Source: Planctomycetaceae bacterium
GTDB lineage: Bacteria > Planctomycetota > Planctomycetia > Pirellulales > Thermoguttaceae
Length of the DNA: 16,675 bases
NCBI GenBank assembly: GCA_009776995.1
Contig: WRMR01000033.1
Span: forward strand, 1 to 16,675
Direction: 5' to 3'
Shown here: piece after piece, positions 1-6,330 of the stretch
Numbering within the stretch: the first letter of the stretch is position 1
Layout of the letters: each line of letters starts with the position of its first letter
The notes under the pieces: generated by a model
What the model was told of the DNA's origin: nothing
Databases searched by the model: none
What the model saw: the letters and a program-made list of their open reading frames with translations, nothing else
Made by a program: the position numbers and the translations under genes

Positions 1-2337
1 TTCGGTCATGTAACCGGCCCCGGTGTCGCGTTCGTAGAGGAAGAATCGTGGCGTTGTCTCGCCCCACGCCCGGCCGCGCAGAATCACGCCGGAATACTCC
101 GTAAGATCAATTTCCTCCGGCACGGCCAATCGCGGGTAACACCATTTGTCCACATCACCGAAGACGCATTTCAAAATCACGCCATCATTGTAGCCGCTCG
201 GAGATCGGCTACCCACCTTCTCCGCCGCGTCGATGTTCATGTTGCCGGAACTTGACGGCTGCCATTTTCCCGGAGAAATGTCAAGCGGAACGTTGTCTTT
301 GTATTTTTCGAGCAGCCCCTCCCACGTCGGCTCATTCAAAAAACGAAGACTGAGCGTTGGATAAACGGCGGGAACGGGAGGAGTACCCATCGTTGGCATC
401 AATCCCTGCTGATATACAATGCCATAATGAATATGAAACTCTTCCAAAGATTCCGCTTCCTTTGAGAACGTGATACGATGCTCAAACTGTGTTGGCATAA
501 CATCCTTCTGCCTCGGAAATAGCGTTTGCGGAGGTGGAATCAGAGCCATGAAAAGTGTCGATGACACGGAAACATCAGGATCAACATCAGCTCTGGCGTT
601 CACTACGGCAAAATTGTTCTTGTCCCGTTCGTCTGTTGCAAGGTTAAATGTCGTCAATGGCAGTTGAAACACGGTTGACTCATCGCACTTGATTCGGTAT
701 CCGGCACTGCTTGACTCGAACTGACTGTCATCGAACACCGTCACCAGCGGGCTGCGCCCGGCGAATTTGACATGGGGTTTCTTCTTCCCTTCAAGCATTG
801 CCATCGCCTTTGTGTCCGCGTCAATCAAATTCTCAGGCACTTTTGCGTAAACGTAGATGAGACCGTTCGTAATCATGAGCGAGTCCGTCGGCAACGACTC
901 GCCTGTGACCGATTCCGCACGTAACACATCAAGCGTTGTTGTCAATTCCGTCGGTTGCATGATGCCGGTGTAAAGCACGATGACAGCGGTATCATCGTTG
1001 GCGTCTTGCTTGCGAAATACTCGTGCCCGCATGACCGGCGGCATAATTTCGTTTGCGGCGGTTATGGCGGGTTGCTGATCTCCGAGCGGCAGCATTTTCA
1101 AATCGCCAGCGTACTCCGTGTGAGCCAGCACACGAATCATCTGGGCGTAGCCAGCCATCGACCGCAGTGGCGTTCCCTTGCGGTCGAGCATTCCGAAGTT
1201 GTTGTCGTTTTCCTCGTAATATGGCAACACAAACGGAAAATACCGGGCAACGCCGCAACATTTCGATTCGACGCCCTTCATGACAATGTCAGTCACGCTT
1301 TCCAAATCCTGTTCGACCGGCGGGCGATCCGGTCCCTTCTTCCACGGGCGGCCGCATTCGGTCAGCCAGAGCGGGAGGTTGAGCCTCTGGTATTTTTCAA
1401 TCAATGCTTCCATTGCCGGAGCGCGGTCGTAAGTATGAAAGCTGAAAACATCGATCAGTTCGCCCAGTTGATTCGCCATCGCCGTGTTGATCCAATCTTC
1501 GTTGAAATGGGCGACCGCACCGCCGACGAGCGGTTTTGCCATGCCGCCTTTTTGGAAACGATACGCCAGTGTTTTGACGAGTGCCACATACTGATCCGCC
1601 GGGAGGTCACCGCCGAAAAAGATGTCCGGCTCGTTCCAGACTTCAACCGCCCCCCAACTGTCCTGCCACTGTTCGGTGATCGCGTGCCAGGCGTCGGCGT
1701 ATTGGGCAAGGTTTTTTGGATATGACTTGCGTTTGCCCATCCACGCCGGCGCATCATGCGACATTTCGAGCACTTCGACACCATGCTTTTTATAAGTCTG
1801 CCGCAAGGCGTCGTAACGATTGCGCGTTTGCCAGTCGTATTGGCCTTCCACGGGCGCGACGCCAGCAAGCCGGAACCGCTCGCGCATCATGCCGATTCCG
1901 GAACGCTTGGCCGACTTGATGATCCCTTCGCGCAAATCATCGCCCTGCACCAGCCACGAGAGGGCGGCATCAATGGCGAAAAACTCGTCGAACGGCGCAA
2001 CCGCTGCGGGTTGCGAAACGATGCCGAACCGCTCGCCGGTTGTGTCAAATGCGATTTCCCAGTAACCCTGTGGGAGCGTCACTTCGGCAATGACTGTTTT
2101 ATTGTCGTTTGCATCAATTGTTGCAACGCCACCCGAAACCTTTTCCGCATTGACATCAAACACGGTAAACGCCAACTGCCCGGTTGTCGGTGTTTCTGCC
2201 GCGTTCCAACGCAATGTGGCCGCTTGATCGGGCGTGACGTAAAACTCCGAAACGTCAGCCGGCACAAGCTCGCCCGACACGGCAAAGGGTTGTAAAACGG
2301 CCAACAGCAAGCCCGCAAGTAAAATCTTTCGTTTCAT
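1..2337 (-). CDS. Exported clan GH-A glycoside hydrolase (GH39-like), 3'-truncated by window edge
   Basis: I read this frame through all 779 codons from the ATG at 2337 to base 1 without a stop, so the C-terminus lies outside the window. The N-terminus (MKRKILLAGLLLAVLQ...) is a typical signal peptide cleaved near residue 20-23, so the protein is exported. Residues about 25-110 look like a beta-sandwich. Residues about 115-420 look like a TIM barrel: EVWNEPD (232-238) gives the acid/base Glu236, FHTYD (300-304) fits the conserved His/Tyr strand, and LTECG (325-329) gives the nucleophile Glu327. This pair is the retaining clan GH-A signature, and EVWNEPD is closest to GH39 in style. The visible C-terminus (about 690-779) reads like a jelly-roll, carbohydrate-binding or CIA30-like domain. 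A Shine-Dalgarno-like AGGAAAG precedes the start. Substrate is unknown; GH5 or another GH-A family is possible. Confidence 0.88.
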   Translation of the reverse strand, partial: MKRKILLAGLLLAVLQPFAVSGELVPADVSEFYVTPDQAATLRWNAAETPTTGQLAFTVFDVNAEKVSGGVATIDANDNKTVIAEVTLPQGYWEIAFDTTGERFGIVSQPAAVAPFDEFFAIDAALSWLVQGDDLREGIIKSAKRSGIGMMRERFRLAGVAPVEGQYDWQTRNRYDALRQTYKKHGVEVLEMSHDAPAWMGKRKSYPKNLAQYADAWHAITEQWQDSWGAVEVWNEPDIFFGGDLPADQYVALVKTLAYRFQKGGMAKPLVGGAVAHFNEDWINTAMANQLGELIDVFSFHTYDRAPAMEALIEKYQRLNLPLWLTECGRPWKKGPDRPPVEQDLESVTDIVMKGVESKCCGVARYFPFVLPYYEENDNNFGMLDRKGTPLRSMAGYAQMIRVLAHTEYAGDLKMLPLGDQQPAITAANEIMPPVMRARVFRKQDANDDTAVIVLYTGIMQPTELTTTLDVLRAESVTGESLPTDSLMITNGLIYVYAKVPENLIDADTKAMAMLEGKKKPHVKFAGRSPLVTVFDDSQFESSSAGYRIKCDESTVFQLPLTTFNLATDERDKNNFAVVNARADVDPDVSVSSTLFMALIPPPQTLFPRQKDVMPTQFEHRITFSKEAESLEEFHIHYGIVYQQGLMPTMGTPPVPAVYPTLSLRFLNEPTWEGLLEKYKDNVPLDISPGKWQPSSSGNMNIDAAEKVGSRSPSGYNDGVILKCVFGDVDKWCYPRLAVPEEIDLTEYSGVILRGRAWGETTPRFFLYERDTGAGYMTE

Positions 2338-2707
2338 GGTCAGTCTTTCCTGATAAAATTTCCAACAGTTCACGAGTTGCTTGAGAAGCTGGAAAAATTG
2401 CGGAGGCATTTCAAGGGCAAAAATAGCAAGATTCTTTGAATATTCATTCGACGGAAACCAAGGGGGATAATCATGTTCATCCAAAATCAGAATAGTCAAA
2501 TCATGTTGGATTGTCAAGTCGAACGCCACTTTTGGGTGTAACTTGTATTTTATACGCGGATTGCGGTAATTTGGACAATTTGCCGAGTTGTTTGTTTGTC
2601 GCCAGGGTGAATGGTCAACGTTTGGATTTGACGATGCTTCGGAAGGTCAGGATCGTTGGGGCATCATACAATCTCCAACACTTGCCGCTTCGACAACATG
2701 TGATCTT
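2338..2707. other. Intergenic, no supported gene
   Basis: This 370-bp stretch lies upstream of the glycosidase and downstream of the small minus-strand gene. It is AT-rich around 2380-2520. I see no convincing coding region, terminator or repeat. One 22-codon ORF on the plus strand (2473-2541) follows a G-rich AGGGGG and is listed among rejected items. The glycosidase promoter should lie here on the minus strand, but no hexamer pair stands out. Confidence 0.5.
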
Positions 2708-2878
2708 TCACGATTGTTTTTGCACGGTCATCCACCTCGTGTGACTTCCTTCTTCGAAGAGTTTGACCACATTTCCAGCCTCGTCTGCAGTCAAATTTTG
2801 CCCGACATTTCCGGTTTTCCCGTCCAAAATATTGTTGACTTTTTGTACGTCCTGATCGATAATGATGTCGCCCTGCAT
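2708..2878 (-). CDS. Small hypothetical protein, 56 aa
   Basis: This is a short ORF read by hand on the minus strand: ATG at 2878, TGA at 2710-2708. It begins MQGDIIIDQDVQKVNNILDG and ends ...TRWMTVQKQS. A textbook Shine-Dalgarno AAGGAG lies 10 nt upstream of the ATG, which is the main support. The protein is soluble, mildly acidic and Asp/Asn/Gln/Gly-rich, with no signal peptide, membrane segment or cysteines. I do not recognise the family. It is transcribed divergently from the oxidoreductase gene at 3022 and in the same direction as the glycosidase, with a 370-bp gap. A 106-codon plus-strand ORF over the same bases lacks a ribosome site and looks like its shadow. Confidence 0.55.
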   Translation of the reverse strand: MQGDIIIDQDVQKVNNILDGKTGNVGQNLTADEAGNVVKLFEEGSHTRWMTVQKQS

Positions 2879-2888
2879 GGTTGGGGGG

Positions 2889-2894
2889 CTCCTT
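2889..2894 (-). promoter_or_regulatory. Ribosome binding site AAGGAG of the 56-aa gene
   Basis: The plus-strand bases CTCCTT read AAGGAG on the minus strand, followed by 10 nt (mostly C) and then ATG. The site is strong enough to favour the short minus-strand ORF over the longer plus-strand ORF that overlaps it. Confidence 0.6.
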
Positions 2895-2982
2895 GTTGTG
2901 AGTTATAACTTGTTGTATAAGCTAACGTTCCAATCAAAATCATGGGATTTTTCCAATGCCATTTTCCCCCTTTTTTGCCAGG

Positions 2983-3012
2983 TTTACGTAATTTCAAGGT
3001 TACACCCATAAT
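2983..3012 (+). promoter_or_regulatory. Possible sigma70-like promoter, near-leaderless start of the oxidoreductase gene
   Basis: TTTACG (2983-2988) and CATAAT (3007-3012) are separated by 18 bp and resemble -35 and -10 boxes (4/6 and 5/6 matches). The -10 box ends 9 bp before the ATG at 3022. Transcription would then begin within a few bases of the start codon, and no Shine-Dalgarno is visible. This would fit a leaderless or near-leaderless mRNA, but it rests only on weak consensus matches. Confidence 0.3.
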
Positions 3013-3021
3013 AAAAGAATT

Positions 3022-4443
3022 ATGACCTCAATACTACAAAAACCGAAATCGTTTTACGACGTCTTTGAACGGAAGCCGGACAGCAACCAACGGACAACGC
3101 ATTATTGTCCCGGTTGTGGACATGGAATACTCAGCAAATTGCTCGCCGAAGCCATCGACGATCTCGCCATTCAGGACAAAACACTGTTGATCGCACCAGT
3201 GGGTTGCGCGGTGTTCATCTATTACTATTTTCGCACGTCGGCCATTTCGGCGGCACATGGCCGTGCAGCGGCGGTCGGGACGGGACTTTCGCGTTCGCAC
3301 CCCGAAGCGGTGACCGTCAGCTACCAGGGCGATGGTGATCTGGCGGCGATCGGTACGAGTCACACGATCCATGCGGCCAATCGCGGTGAAAACATGATTG
3401 TGCTGTTCGTCAACAACCACAACTACGGCATGACCGGCGGACAACTCGCCCCGACAACGCTGCTCGGCCAGGTCACGGCAACCTCGCCCTACGGTCGGTC
3501 ACAATTGAACGACGGCCGCCCGATCAAAATGGCCGAAATCATTGCGACGCTTGACGCGCCGGTGTTCGTGGCAAGATGCGCGCTCAATTCCCCGAAAAAC
3601 ATCATGTCGGCACGCAAAACCTTGCGTCGCGGTCTGCAAGCCCAGGTCGATCGCAAGGGGTACGTATTTATCGAGTTCCTTTCACCCTGCCCGACAAACT
3701 GGCATTTGTCACCGGTGGAATCCTGCCGATGGATCGGGCAGACCGCGATGCCGCTCTTCCCGGTCGGCGTGCTGAAAGACATCATTGATGAGGTGCCGCC
3801 GCAGATTCGCACACTGAAACAGCCGGATTTTCACGCGATCCTCGATGCGGTCGGACGCGACAAACCGACAGATGAACATGGGCCGAAAATTCCCCTGCCC
3901 TACCCGGTTGTCAAACTGAAAATCGCAGGATTTGGCGGCCAGGGTGTGCTTTCCGCCGGGACTCTGCTTGCCGACGCCATGATGAAACAGGGCGTCAACG
4001 TGACGTGGTTGCCCGCCTACGGCCCGGAAGTGCGCGGCGGTTTCGCCAACTGCTCGGTCGTCATCAGCCACGAGACGATCGGTTCACCCATCGTTGATGT
4101 GCCGAATATTCTGGTGGCTTTGAACAAGCCGTCGCTGTTCAAGTTCGGACCGCGCGTGCCGCAGGACGGGCTGGTCTTTTACAACAGTTCGATCATCGAC
4201 GAAATCCCGGACGGCATCGTTGCCCGGCTCATCGCGATTCCCGGTAGCGACCTGGCCCAGCAAGCCGGCTCGGTCAAGGCAACGAACATCGTCATGCTGG
4301 CCAAGCTGCTGAAAGAAACAGGAATGCTCCAGCCGACGGACATGCACCCAGTCCTGCGGGAAGCGTTCCCGAAAGAAAAAGTGTTCGACCTGAACGTCAA
4401 AGCCCTGAAATTGGGTTATACGTTTTCAGAGACGGAAGTGTAA
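3022..4443 (+). CDS. 2-oxoacid:ferredoxin oxidoreductase, fused beta (TPP) and gamma subunits
   Basis: 473 aa. This class of enzyme oxidatively decarboxylates 2-oxoacids (2-oxoglutarate or branched-chain 2-oxoacids) with CoA and ferredoxin in the cytoplasm. Residues about 25-255 are the KorB/VorB-type beta subunit: YCPGCGHG (28-35), PVGC (59-62), HGRA (79-82), QGDGDLAAIG (102-111) and NNHNYGMTGGQ (131-141), the last two forming the thiamine-pyrophosphate/Mg site, then CPTNW (223-227). Residues about 296-470 are the gamma subunit: GFGGQGV (303-309) and YGPEVRGG (333-340). The two are usually separate genes or adjacent subunits; here they are one chain joined by a linker around 258-295. No alpha subunit or ferredoxin gene is in the window, so the partner must be encoded elsewhere. 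Substrate cannot be settled from sequence alone. Confidence 0.92.
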   Translation: MTSILQKPKSFYDVFERKPDSNQRTTHYCPGCGHGILSKLLAEAIDDLAIQDKTLLIAPVGCAVFIYYYFRTSAISAAHGRAAAVGTGLSRSHPEAVTVSYQGDGDLAAIGTSHTIHAANRGENMIVLFVNNHNYGMTGGQLAPTTLLGQVTATSPYGRSQLNDGRPIKMAEIIATLDAPVFVARCALNSPKNIMSARKTLRRGLQAQVDRKGYVFIEFLSPCPTNWHLSPVESCRWIGQTAMPLFPVGVLKDIIDEVPPQIRTLKQPDFHAILDAVGRDKPTDEHGPKIPLPYPVVKLKIAGFGGQGVLSAGTLLADAMMKQGVNVTWLPAYGPEVRGGFANCSVVISHETIGSPIVDVPNILVALNKPSLFKFGPRVPQDGLVFYNSSIIDEIPDGIVARLIAIPGSDLAQQAGSVKATNIVMLAKLLKETGMLQPTDMHPVLREAFPKEKVFDLNVKALKLGYTFSETEV

Positions 4444-5257
4444 GGAGTCGTGCCAAGATTTCACGTTTGAAACACGTTAGGGCGGTTCTGCGATTGCAAA
4501 ACAAAAAAACATGAAAAATAATAAAATTTCATAAATTTCATATATAAATAACAAGATACGATCGACAACTGTTGTTGTTTCAGCTAAAAGAAATCAATTA
4601 TAGGGGTGCATTAGTTTGCGGCATCCGCAAAAATTGAATGGCACACCCAAAAATGAACGTTAGTTTTGTTTCCAGGTTTACACTTCTTTGGCCCGTTTTG
4701 GCGTCGGTTTTGTATATATACCGCAATGGGCAAGAAAGTGAAGTTTTTAAAACAGCAGCGCGGAGCACAAGCAACGGGTTTTCCGGGAAAGGCACAGAAA
4801 AACGGTCACTTACGTTCCCGGCTACTGCCCTGCATGAAATGTCACTGTTATTGGCCTGGGGCAGTAGATTTCATTCGCATCGGCTGTCCGTGGGATTATT
4901 TGCCGAGTGATTTGCCGAAAAAACACCGTGTATTCCTGTGACACCAAGTGGTCGAAGGATGAAACGCTCAACACCATGCTCGCGACTCGAAGTGAAAAAG
5001 TGTCCGAATGATGCACAAGGGTTTGTACTGGCACCGTAACGTTGGGTGGTCGGCGGACGTTTGCATGGATGGGTCACAATCGCCGCTTGAGCAAAGACTG
5101 CGAACGCAACGCATCATTACCTCCAGCGAAGCGACGGTCAAACCCGTATCAGTTTTTTTGGTCGATTATTGTTTGATTATTTTTTTAAAAAGTGTAGTTA
5201 CTACAGTAATAACAGGAGAATCACACGTAGTTGATAGACTCAATCACAATGATTTTC
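4444..5257. other. Long intergenic region, no convincing gene
   Basis: About 0.8 kb following the oxidoreductase. 4500-4600 is very AT-rich. A perfect small hairpin TTTGCGG-CAT-CCGCAAA lies at 4615-4631 without a T-run. Overlapping ORFs of 65-110 codons exist on both strands around 4600-5340, but none has a ribosome site or recognisable domain. One, with a possible start at 4726 and stop at 4941, would encode 71 aa with a CMKCHC cluster; another frame downstream continues with plausible protein-like sequence to 5010. A decayed small gene is possible but unproven. TGTAG-TTA-CTACA (5193-5205) is another small inverted repeat. Confidence 0.4.
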
Positions 5258-5341
5258 AACGCGAAACGCGAAAAATAACGCGAAATACACGAAAGAGCCT
5301 CAAATTTGGCGTTTTTCGCGAAGGTTTGCGTGTTTCGCGTT
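5258..5341. repeat. Imperfect palindrome with perfect 10-bp ends
   Basis: AACGCGAAAC at 5258-5267 is the exact reverse complement of GTTTCGCGTT at 5332-5341. The interior keeps weaker complementarity built from the words CGCGAAA and TTTCGCG. It is the first of several similar elements in this gene-free region. Words of this kind are common in intergenic dispersed repeats of planctomycetes and related bacteria; that link is from memory, not a search. Confidence 0.65.
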
Positions 5342-5394
5342 AAAACAACTTCATGTTCGCTTCGTGCCGTGTCTCCGTGGTGAAAAAAAGAGAA

Positions 5395-5470
5395 TTTCTC
5401 GCAGAGGGCGCAAAGAACGAAGAGAATCCAAAAACAAAATCTCTGCGTCCTCAGCGACCTCTGCGCGAAA
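5395..5470. repeat. Imperfect palindrome, 17-bp arms (15/17 paired)
   Basis: The left arm at 5395-5411 (TTTCTCGCAGAGGGCGC) pairs with the right arm at 5454-5470 (GCGACCTCTGCGCGAAA) with two mismatches. The 42-bp interior is A-rich and contains a second copy of CTCTGCG. It sits directly after the 5258-5341 element and directly before the 34-bp dispersed repeat, so these units are stacked. Confidence 0.6.
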
Positions 5471-5476
5471 TAAAAA

Positions 5477-5510
5477 CCTTCGTGGTTCTTCGTGACCTTC
5501 GTGGTGAAAA
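5477..5510 (+). repeat. 34-bp dispersed repeat, copy 1
   Basis: The sequence contains CTTCGTGGTTCTTCGTGACC and ends TTCGTGGTGAAAA. Its reverse complement matches 14307-14340 at 31 of 34 positions. The two copies are 8.8 kb apart and in opposite orientation, each within about 300 bp of a 21-bp tandem array. The element is internally repetitive (CTTCGTGG, CTTCGTGA, CTTCGTGG). Confidence 0.75.
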
Positions 5511-5517
5511 TTGAATA

Positions 5518-5577
5518 CGAAACAACGAAATCAACGAACGGCGTGTGCCTCAAAATTTCGTAAATTTCGTTGTTTCG
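5518..5577. repeat. Inverted repeat, perfect 14-bp arms
   Basis: CGAAACAACGAAAT (5518-5531) is the exact reverse complement of ATTTCGTTGTTTCG (5564-5577), with a 32-bp loop. An RNA from either strand could fold into a strong hairpin. It is followed at about 5600-5690 by a looser palindrome made of words such as GAGCAGAACGCAGAGTG and CACTTTGAGCTTTGCG, ending with TATTCTGCACTTTC, which resembles the end of the element at 6058-6188. Confidence 0.7.
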
Positions 5578-5760
5578 TTCATTTCGTACAAAAAAGGAGT
5601 GACGATGGACGAGCGCAAAGAGCAGAACGCAGAGTGAAAAACACTTTGAGCTTTGCGTTTTGAACTTTGCTCTCTGTATTCTGCACTTTCCCGCCGGAAT
5701 AATCCCTCTGCGCGTTATAATGCGTCGTCGGCAAGTCATAAAACACAGAATAGCCGACGT

Positions 5761-5971
5761 TCAAAACATCCTCCAGGACATAAAAAACATCCTCGCAGGA
5801 TGTAAAAAACGTCCTCGACGATGTAAAAAACGTCCTCGACGATGTAAAAAACATCCTCACAGGATGTAAAAAACATCCTCAACGCGGTAAAAAACGTCCT
5901 CAACGCGGTAAAAAACGTCCCTGACGATGTAAAAAACATCCCAGACGCGGTAAAAAACGTCCCCGACGATG
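5761..5971 (+). repeat. 21-bp tandem array 1: nine units with phased A-tracts
   Basis: Starting at 5781 there are nine units of the type TAAAAAACGTCCTCGACGAT+G. Seven are 21 bp and two (units 1 and 4) are 22 bp; a degenerate unit precedes them at 5761-5780. The A6 tract and CRTCC core are nearly constant. The second half varies between GACGATG, CACAGGATG and AACGCGG. Some junctions are perfect palindromes, such as AGGATGTAAAAAACATCCT. The two 22-bp units break any reading frame, so the array is not coding. There are no variable spacers, so it is not a CRISPR. It lies between palindromic repeats in a gene-free region. Confidence 0.9.
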
Positions 5972-6057
5972 TTTTTGACACCCCAACTCAGGTCAAAACT
6001 TTCCCTCCAAAAGGAAAATATCGCAGCGTGTCAAAAAATGCGCCTTCGATTGAGAAA

Positions 6058-6188
6058 GTGCAGAACACAAAGTTCCATCCGGGCCGCGACGGTTACGGAG
6101 CGGTCGAACGGGCCAAAACTCTGCTCCGCTTCGACCGCTCAATGACTCTTCAATGACTCTCGCGGCTCTGATTTGAAACATTCTGCAC
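6058..6188. repeat. Nested triple-stem palindromic element
   Basis: Three perfect inverted repeats are nested: GTGCAGAA (6058-6065) with TTCTGCAC (6181-6188); GCCGCGA (6083-6089) with TCGCGGC (6160-6166); GAGCGGTCGAA (6098-6108) with TTCGACCGCTC (6130-6140). A direct duplication of TCAATGACTCT lies at 6139-6160. The order of arms is what a long imperfect hairpin would give. The following CTGCATTCTGCATTCT is a short tandem repeat. This looks like a MITE- or REP-type dispersed element without coding capacity. Confidence 0.7.
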
Positions 6189-6254
6189 TCTGCATTCTGC
6201 ATTCTATCGGGGTTGTTTTTCTGGTGGAAATGGGGTAGAAAGGAGGTTGCGGTC

Positions 6255-6272
6255 ATGGCGCAAGCGTCCTGA
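6255..6272 (+). other. Possible 5-codon leader ORF with strong ribosome site
   Basis: AAAGGAGG (6239-6246) lies 8 nt before ATG at 6255, which opens a five-codon frame (M-A-Q-A-S, stop at 6270-6272), 58 nt upstream of the dehydrogenase start. The ribosome site is the best in the window yet serves no long ORF. It may be a regulatory leader peptide, a relic of a lost gene, or chance. No attenuator-type hairpin is obvious after it. Confidence 0.2.
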
Positions 6273-6316
6273 CTGTCGGGTTGCGCGACAAGATTATATC
6301 AACATCTATCCAAATC

Positions 6317-6322
6317 GGGAGG
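6317..6322 (+). promoter_or_regulatory. Ribosome binding site GGGAGG deciding the dehydrogenase start
   Basis: GGGAGG lies 8 nt upstream of ATG at 6331. The frame is open further upstream to 6247, but this site plus the signal peptide that starts exactly at 6331 make the shorter form far more likely. Confidence 0.7.
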
Positions 6323-6330
6323 AACACACA

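Noticed and set aside
955..1725. A 256-codon plus-strand ORF, longest in the left part of the window
   Set aside because: It lies entirely opposite the glycosidase frame, which has a signal peptide and catalytic motifs; the plus-strand product has no recognisable domain.
2473..2541. A 22-codon plus-strand ORF after AGGGGG (MFIQNQNSQIMLDCQVERHF...)
   Set aside because: Too short to support alone, and no promoter or conservation evidence.
2588..2908. A 106-codon plus-strand ORF
   Set aside because: It has no ribosome site and overlaps the minus-strand 56-aa gene, which has AAGGAG at the right distance.
4726..4941. A 71-codon ORF with a CMKCHC cluster
   Set aside because: No Shine-Dalgarno, competing ORFs on both strands, no recognisable domain; kept only as a possible decayed gene.
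5221..5739. A 172-codon minus-strand ORF
   Set aside because: It runs through the palindromic and dispersed repeats; phrases such as FTTKVTKNHEG are translations of repeat DNA.
5781..5971. CRISPR array
   Set aside because: Units are contiguous with no unique spacers and no cas genes are present; the same holds for 13961-14275.
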